A DNA stretch of 64,000 bases, taken from contig OZ025242.1 in NCBI GenBank assembly GCA_964019155.1, forward strand, positions 71,068,728 through 71,132,727, given 5' to 3'. A program made the translations under genes and the position numbers. Shown piece after piece: positions 58,501 through 64,000 of the stretch (within the stretch, counting starts at the first letter, position 1; each line of letters begins with the position of its first letter). The notes under the pieces are model-generated. The model ran no database searches, was not told the origin of the DNA, and saw only the letters and a list, made by a program, of their open reading frames with translations. This DNA comes from Osedax fenrisi (Eukaryota > Annelida > Polychaeta > Sabellida > Siboglinidae).

Positions 58501-61500
58501 TGCAGTGATGATGTAATAGTTAGCTGCTAATAAGGTGCAGTGATGATGTAATAGTTAGCTGCTAATAAGGTGCAGTGATGATGTAATAGTTAGCTGCTAA
58601 TAATGTGCAGTGATGATGTAATAGTTAGCTGCTACTAAGGTGCAGTGATGATGTAATAGTTAGCTGCTAATAAGGTGCAGTGGTGATGCAATAGTTAGTT
58701 GCTAATAAGGTGCAGTGATGATGTAATAGTTAGCTGCTAATAAGGTGCAGTGATGATGTAATAGTTAGCTGCTAATAAGGTGCAGTGATGATGCAATAGT
58801 TAGCTGCTAATAAGGTGATGATGCAATAGTTCGTACCTCCGGATGCGAGAGGTGTTCTTGAACCGTCGAAGGTCGTCTGCAGCCCATAGACAGGAGTACG
58901 ACCCATACCGTTGTACATCGGAGTGCCTCCTGCGGTTTGTCGAGGGGTCAAGGGTTAAATAGGTCGAAGGTGAATAAATGGGGGGGGGGGGGGGGGGCGT
59001 AGAGTAATGTTTAAATAGTCTACAGACAATTAGTGCAACTTTGTTATAGATTACCGCAGAGAATATCATTTATACCTTATCTACTATTATCTACAATTAG
59101 ATGAGTTGTACATTAGGCTAATAGTAGATGACCTCAACGCTGAACTAGGAATAGTGCCCACGTTACAGATAAGACAACATTTCACTACAATGAACGCGCG
59201 ACGTGATAGCATCATGAGTTGAGTCGGTAATAATGATCTGTCCACACGTGTTGTGTACCTCGTAGACAATATTCGAGACAATGAAATTCTAGTTCCTCGA
59301 TACCTAATGAGTCACGTCGCTATTCTATATCGTCTATAGAACACCACACGGTATAACGTTTAGGGGCGCTGTAACGGGGACGGGACGGGGGCGATATGTC
59401 CCCCCCCCACTTTAAAATATCGGGGGACCTCCTATGTATTGGCCCCCCACTTATACCACAATATTTATTTTGGTTGGTCGTTCCCCAACATACACACCAT
59501 CGTTCCAGCGTTGCCCCTAATAACGTTAATAACTCGCGTGCTAATCTAATACACACATCGTTATGTTCATCATTATATAGGTTGATGTCCGCATGAGAAG
59601 TTATAACGATGTCACGTGTATAACTTACATCTTATATACATCATAGCTTACATATATGTTGCATCTACATATAGCCTAGTAATCACACAGTTTAGCTGGT
59701 AGTTACCACACTAGCTTGACTATACTAGTGCTGTGCTGTGCTGCTGTAGTAGTAACCGGAGTTAGTGGGTGTACGTTCAACACGCTGCGAGTAGTTTCCT
59801 TCTCCGTAGGTAGTGGAGGCTCCTCCGGCACGCTTTCCTCCGCTGTGTATGTGAGTGTGTAGAGGTCGTGTTAATAGAGGTCGCGTTGATAGAGGTCGCG
59901 TTGATTGAGGTCGTTTTAATAGAGGTCGCATTGATTGAGGTCGCGTTGATTAAGGTCATGATGATACTATTACTACTGAGAATTTACAAGTTTTTAGCGA
60001 GGAATAATGTAAGATATTTGCAAATGTTCATAATCCTGAAGAAACGAATTTACTAACATCGTCGTAACAAAGAAAAATGAATAAGGATGACATCATGATT
60101 AGATAGTGGTATAAGAATAATGGGGTATTGAGCAATTATTAATGGGAAAGGGGAGAGTACTTGTGAGATATAGAGAGAGATTCAATAATGTAGTTTAATC
60201 GGAACATTATTGAAATAAACATTTCCTTACTGGCACACACATACACATCTAGAGATTGTCAATTAATATAAGTGGGTAGTTAGTTCAGGAGAAACATATA
60301 AAGGTGGATATTATTATCTGTATAGAGATGATGTGAATATCATTGTATCTGGAAACATTAGGAGATAGTGTGCATAGATTAAAGGAGAACAATCTAGAAT
60401 CGATCACAGAAGAAAACCATATTGTATAGAGGAAAGAGATAAGATAGAATCATGAATGCTATTGATCGGAATGATAAAAAGAGAATCATTAAAGAGTAAG
60501 CTATTTGAAACCCCGCGTATGAAAGTGGGAACATAGACTATAGTTATCTAAAATATGAATGGAACAGGATAGAACGAGCATGACAGAAATGTTCTGTTAT
60601 CTATATCATACTTAATGGTGTCAGTGGAATTCAGCAATACAGTGGAATGCTATTATGTGAGGTACTTTACAATGGATACGATGGTTATTTTGGGTAATAA
60701 ATGAGATAAGTTGGGGTGATATTAAGAGAAGCGAGCGAATATTAATAAGGATAATGGGTGTGTGACACGTTACTTAGATTAGGGGGAGATAGTGGTAGAA
60801 TAAGTTGAAAGTAAAGGAACTGAGTTAAGAATGACATAGAGAGAGAGAGATATAATCCATATATAATCCACCGTATTGTGAATATATATATAACATTCAA
60901 TGCATGTCATTGATACAATAATCTCATTAAACACACATGATGTGGACCTAATGATATCACAACTACTACTACAAATACCAGCACTAAACCTGATAATAAA
61001 GAAACGTGATCTATCCACCGAGATCGTCTTACAGCTGGAGTGAAGTTCGATACGAGCGGTGGTTTCGGTAGCGTCCTTAACGATACCGATATAGCCCTTG
61101 TAAGGTCCCTTGTTGATACGTACGGTGACCCCTAGTAGGGTACGGTCACGGTTGTCTCGCTGGATGCGCTGGGGACGTTGACCGGGGAATTGACCGTTCT
61201 TACGGACGGGGATATCTCCTGGACCCATACCCGGGTGATGGGGTGACTGCAGCACTGTTTTATTGAAACTTTGACCCGGATCTTTGGCCTATGTAGCGGG
61301 GGGGGGGGTGTTAATTGGGGCGTAGAGGTCACCGACACTGACCTTCTTGACCCCACCGGCCAATGAGAGCTCTTTAGCGCGGACTACAAACAGACCCGCG
61401 TTCTCCGTCATCATACGAGAGTAGATGAACACGTTACCGCGGAACAGGTGACGAACGATTCCGCTTCTGCCCTATAGGGGAAGGAGGGGGCGTGTTTAAC

Positions 61501-63325
61501 TAGTAGGTCACGATGGAGAGGAGGGGCGAGGTTAAAGGTCGAGAAAGTAGAAGGAACTTGAAAAAGATGCAGAACAACCTGTAGCTAGTACTTTAGATTC
61601 GCGGGGGTTAAGGTAGAGAGGTTAAAATAAAGAGGTTAATGTAAAGGGGTTAAGGTAAATGGGTTAAGGTTAAGGTAAAGGGGTTAAGGTAAAGAGGTTA
61701 ACGTAAAGGGGTTAAGGTTAAGGTAAAGAGGTTAAGGTAAAGGGGTTAAGGTAAAGGGGTTAACGATCACGTGCACTAACGGTATGAGGTCCGTCCCTTA
61801 CGTTCACGACGTCCTTGACCTGAATACTGTTGTCGTCGCAGTCGAGGGCTACGGCGTGGCGGGAGTTCTTCTTCTTGGATACCTCGGTGTGCTTCAAATG
61901 ATCCAGCTGGTGAGGTCGGTAGGTTGTATAGTTATTATCGTAGTGGTAGTAGGTGGGGAGTGTTCTATATTAACAATAACTTTGATTTGTATAACAATGA
62001 TATTAATTATGTATACATGCACATTCGGCATGCATAAACCGAGGCGTTTTGTTATTATATGTAAACCCAATGTTAATTTTTGTACCATGTTGATTTGGGT
62101 ATCAATAAATATTTATTTTTTCTTCCATATTTTTGTTTATTTATTTTTTTGTTTACCTAATAAACTATATATTATTATATACCAAAATTGTAAGCAAGAA
62201 AAAAAGTACATAATAATTCAATAAAGGTGGGTTACATGTGGTATATTTTAAAATAGATATCTAATTATATGTATTTATAACATTTAACACAATATATATA
62301 TTATAAACTATAATATTGAATAGAAATAAATTATACAATGTACTGTATTAAGGATACCTTAATGCTACATATGTTCTATTAATAGATGTTTACATGTATT
62401 TAATAGGAAAAATAGTGGTCTACTAAAAATGTATTAACTATTAAATTATTATAATTATTAAAATAAAAGATAAAATTATGAATATTTAAAATTGTACATA
62501 TTATTAAATTAAAAAATTTCAATTAATTATTGAAGGACTTAAAAGTATTTTAATGAATGAAATTAGTGATTGAAAGTAATTATTCTGAGTAAATTGATTT
62601 AAAAGATTTACAATATATTATGAAAAATGTATGAAGTATATATACAGATGATACCTTATTACATTGTGTTATTATGAATAAATAGCTATTTATGAATATA
62701 GATTATTTAAATGCATATATAATATTATTTATTTTAGGTTTTAAAATTCTAAAAACGTAAAAAAAAAATAATTCTTATATTAATTAAATTATTTATATGA
62801 TATACTTTTAAAAGTGTTTATTATATAGTTACATTTTACGTAAAAACATAATTTATAAATCATCTTAAAGATAATATTTAATATATAAATAATATATAAA
62901 CAAAATGTGAAATAATGTAGTTGTTCTCAATTGCAGAGGTCACACCTGACAGACTGAATTACTTACAGTTAATATGGATTGTATTACACTCGCAAGAGGG
63001 TTCAGAGATAAGGTAATGACACCTGCGACTCTAGGTAACTACTTCTAGTATCAGTGGAGAGAGATATTAACCCTTCCGTTTGTCTTCAGTACTTGGAAGC
63101 TTTCCTTCTCTAATCTCACGATAACACCAACAGTTTGAGCGCTGCAAGTGTGTGGATGTGTGTGTGTGAGTGAGAGAGTGCAAGTGTGTGTGCGTGTGTA
63201 GGGTAGTGTGCTGGTATGATCACTAACTCTATTTGAACCATGTCCCCAAACTGGAATTGTCCGAGACTGTCCACTCCTGTAGCCATGTCTGTACACAACT
63301 GTAGGTCTTTGTTGCGTACCTTTAA
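52598..63325 (-). CDS. SUPT5H: Transcription elongation factor SPT5, C-terminal half, 14 exons (5' part outside window)
   Basis: SPT5 pairs with SPT4 (DSIF) and binds RNA polymerase II to control pausing and elongation in the nucleus. Exons (minus strand): 63,325-63,228; 63,141-63,072; 61,906-61,781; 61,471-61,343; 61,288-60,990; 59,842-59,757; 58,929-58,837; 58,249-58,147; 57,436-57,216; 57,144-57,034; 56,558-56,443; 55,575-55,480; 54,470-54,415; 52,688-52,598. Phases agree throughout, giving 564 residues. Order: KOW with FQFGDMVQID...GVIVRLEKESFQVL (res. 20-50), VKDVVNV.DGPHTGRSGIVRHLFR (85-107), KOW GVTVRINKGPYKGYIG and ELHSSCKTISVDR (192-236), C-terminal repeats GTPMYNGMGRTPVYG, DGSRTPL, NAWDPSTPSYQP, Pro/Ser/Tyr-rich CTR2, EWVTTDIMV, DGMCSLYIKDIDKVVSVSSEHL, VKVILGEDRESTGVLLNI and a C-terminal TVRLDG block. 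Eleven of 13 donors start GTT. Introns are 54-1,726 bp, several holding minisatellites or MITEs. The next exon upstream would lie beyond 64,000. Confidence 0.93.
54283..54390. repeat. (CA)n-rich microsatellite in the last SPT5 intron
   Basis: Interrupted cacaca/ctacac repeats, 25 bp downstream of the 54,415 splice donor on the gene strand. The 62-codon frame here is translated repeat. Confidence 0.8.
56255..56322 (-). repeat. Dispersed repeat core shared with 4,704-4,786
   Basis: Reverse complement of this intronic segment matches 4,704-4,786 (cagatttagg ... gcttatcgagacaattacc), with a few substitutions. Probably two relics of one transposon family. Confidence 0.65.
58262..58829. repeat. 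35-bp minisatellite, about 16 copies, in an SPT5 intron
   Basis: Unit gatgatgtaatagttagctg plus ctaataaggtgcagt, repeated with few changes; the array fills nearly the whole 587-bp intron between exons 58,147-58,249 and 58,837-58,929. Likely variable in length between individuals. Confidence 0.9.
58980..58997. repeat. Homopolymer G tract (18 bp)
   Basis: A run of 18 G on the plus strand in the intron upstream of exon 58,929. On the transcribed RNA (minus strand sense) it is a C run. Could form a quadruplex in DNA; also a known source of sequencing length error. Confidence 0.8.
59353..59527. mobile_element. GC-rich hAT-type MITE, 159 bp, perfect 8-bp TSD
   Basis: Element 59,361-59,519 starts taggggcgctg and ends cagcgttgcccct+a; TSD ataacgtt at 59,353-59,360 and 59,520-59,527. 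It is much richer in GC than anything nearby (tgtccccccccca, cggggggacc). Lies in an SPT5 intron. Confidence 0.87.
59866..59957. repeat. 15-bp minisatellite in an SPT5 intron
   Basis: About six copies of aggtcgcgttgatag with variants, starting 24 bp beyond the acceptor side of exon 59,842. Confidence 0.8.
59958..60989. other. SPT5 intron, unique-looking sequence
   Basis: No exon, repeat or insertion recognised in about 1 kb; base composition is higher in G/A than the rest of the window. Confidence 0.5.
61606..61763. repeat. Minisatellite of ggttaaggtaaag-like units in an SPT5 intron
   Basis: About twelve copies of a 12-14-bp unit (ggttaaggtaaag, ggggttaacgtaaa) immediately beyond the donor of exon 61,906-61,781. 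Superficially telomere-like (ggttaa) but the unit is longer and irregular. Confidence 0.8.
61930..63060. other. SPT5 intron, AT-rich
   Basis: No exon or named element. A 146-codon plus-strand frame at 61,784-62,224 begins antisense to an SPT5 exon and is a shadow. Some similarity to the AT-rich 12.5-kb region (attgaagga, ctgagtaaattga) is noted but not resolved. Confidence 0.5.
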
Positions 63326-63407
63326 CTGTGAACCATGTGTGTGTGTGTTAGTATTTATACATAGGTAGTGTGGCACACACACACACTCTCACACACACAC
63401 ATGCACA

Positions 63408-63927
63408 TTAAGGGTGATCATAGAAAAAAAAGTTTTTTTGGACACATCGCATCTTATAGCTATTGAAATTCTAAGAATATATGTACACTTTTTTTTTGAG
63501 TCATTTTTTACGACACGACATACTGTCAATCTTTTCTTTAGTCATTTTTTACGATTTTTTACATGTACTGTTAAAATTACATGTACTGTTACAAACAATG
63601 TTAAATTCCAAGATATTTCCAGGACATTTTTTTTTTAATTCTATTTTTTATATTTTCTATTCCATTATTATAAAATAAATAGTGTGTTAAAATTTGATAA
63701 CAAATTATTCATTACAAAGGTTTTAAATACTTATTTTTTTATAATTTATTTTTTATAATGCAATATTTGTATCTAACTACATGTTAAACTTCACGAGGCT
63801 GTCGTGTGACCTTAGATTAATAAAAATAAAACAAAATTTGTGTGCTTCATTTTAATGGTATATTTATTAAGAAAAACATAGTCCGATGTTAATCTGTTAA
63901 TTTACAATTTTCTATGATCGCCCTTAA
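63408..63927. mobile_element. TTAA-flanked element, 512 bp, in an SPT5 intron
   Basis: TTAA at 63,408-63,411 and 63,924-63,927. Ends gggtgatcatagaaaa and ttttctatgatcgccc are inverse with one mismatch. (CA)n repeats lie directly outside on both sides, showing insertion into a CA microsatellite. No coding frame beyond short poly-T-driven ORFs. Confidence 0.85.
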
Positions 63928-64000
63928 CACACACACACATGCACACACACACCTACAGGCACGTTCACACACACAGCTACAGGCACACACACACACACCT
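63928..64000. repeat. (CA)n microsatellite
   Basis: Interrupted acacac repeat continuing to the window end; together with 63,330-63,407 it formed one CA tract before the TTAA element inserted. Confidence 0.8.

Noticed and set aside
58262..58829. CRISPR array
   Set aside because: Repeats are head-to-tail without spacers and lie in a eukaryotic intron.
59725..59842. Read-through of the SPT5 CTR1 exon to a stop (…STAQH)
   Set aside because: A gttact donor after TPTNSG joins in phase to the next exon, GGTPMYNG, matching the known SPT5 repeat order; premature ending would lose conserved C-terminal domains.
61606..61763. Interstitial telomeric repeat
   Set aside because: Units are 12-14 bp and irregular, not TTAGGG-like hexamers.

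Overview
The window is AT-rich nuclear DNA of a eukaryote, most likely an invertebrate animal. It has interrupted genes with short introns, long (TA)n tracts, and several classes of eukaryotic transposon. The one confidently recognised host gene encodes an SPT5-like protein with the C-terminal repeat layout of animal SPT5. The sequence alone does not fix the phylum. I see no rRNA, no functional tRNA, no CRISPR array and no viral gene.

Layout: 1-6 kb holds degraded non-LTR retrotransposon (LINE) fragments on the minus strand, hairpins and tandem repeats. 6.26-10.80 kb looks like a 4.5-kb element with long terminal inverted repeats (TIRs) and a 9-bp target-site duplication (TSD); it contains two L2/CR1-like reverse transcriptase fragments, one with a 507-codon open frame. 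12.2-12.9 kb is a TTAA-flanked element. 14.5-17.9 kb carries two decayed, intron-containing transposase genes on the minus strand: Mutator-like, then PIF/Harbinger-like. 18.5-21.9 kb holds a diverged direct-repeat pair around a hAT MITE. 22.4-36.8 kb is a Helitron on the minus strand, with a decayed Rep/helicase gene at 22.4-26.4 kb and an inferred 5' end at 36,844. A 9.1-kb pogo-like element (27,312-36,448) sits inside it and itself carries SINEs, a LINE fragment, a repeated exon and a 444-bp fold-back element. A second Helitron 5' copy at 37.9-39.7 kb preserves the empty site and carries another MITE. 39.8-41.0 kb is a small spliced gene of unknown function. 41.1-52.2 kb is again a nest of transposase fossils and MITEs. 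52.6-63.3 kb holds 14 exons of the SPT5 gene on the minus strand; its N-terminal half lies beyond the window.

Only two transcription units look like host genes: SPT5 and the 39.8-41.0 kb gene. Nearly everything else is mobile DNA. The most useful results are insertions dated by empty sites within the window, a MITE family with 7-bp TSDs seen twice, three TTAA-flanked elements, and an unusual 5' splice-site preference: 11 of 13 SPT5 introns begin GTT, six of them GTTAGT. All coordinates, reading frames and alignments were worked out by eye; homology calls rest on recognised motifs, not on database searches.
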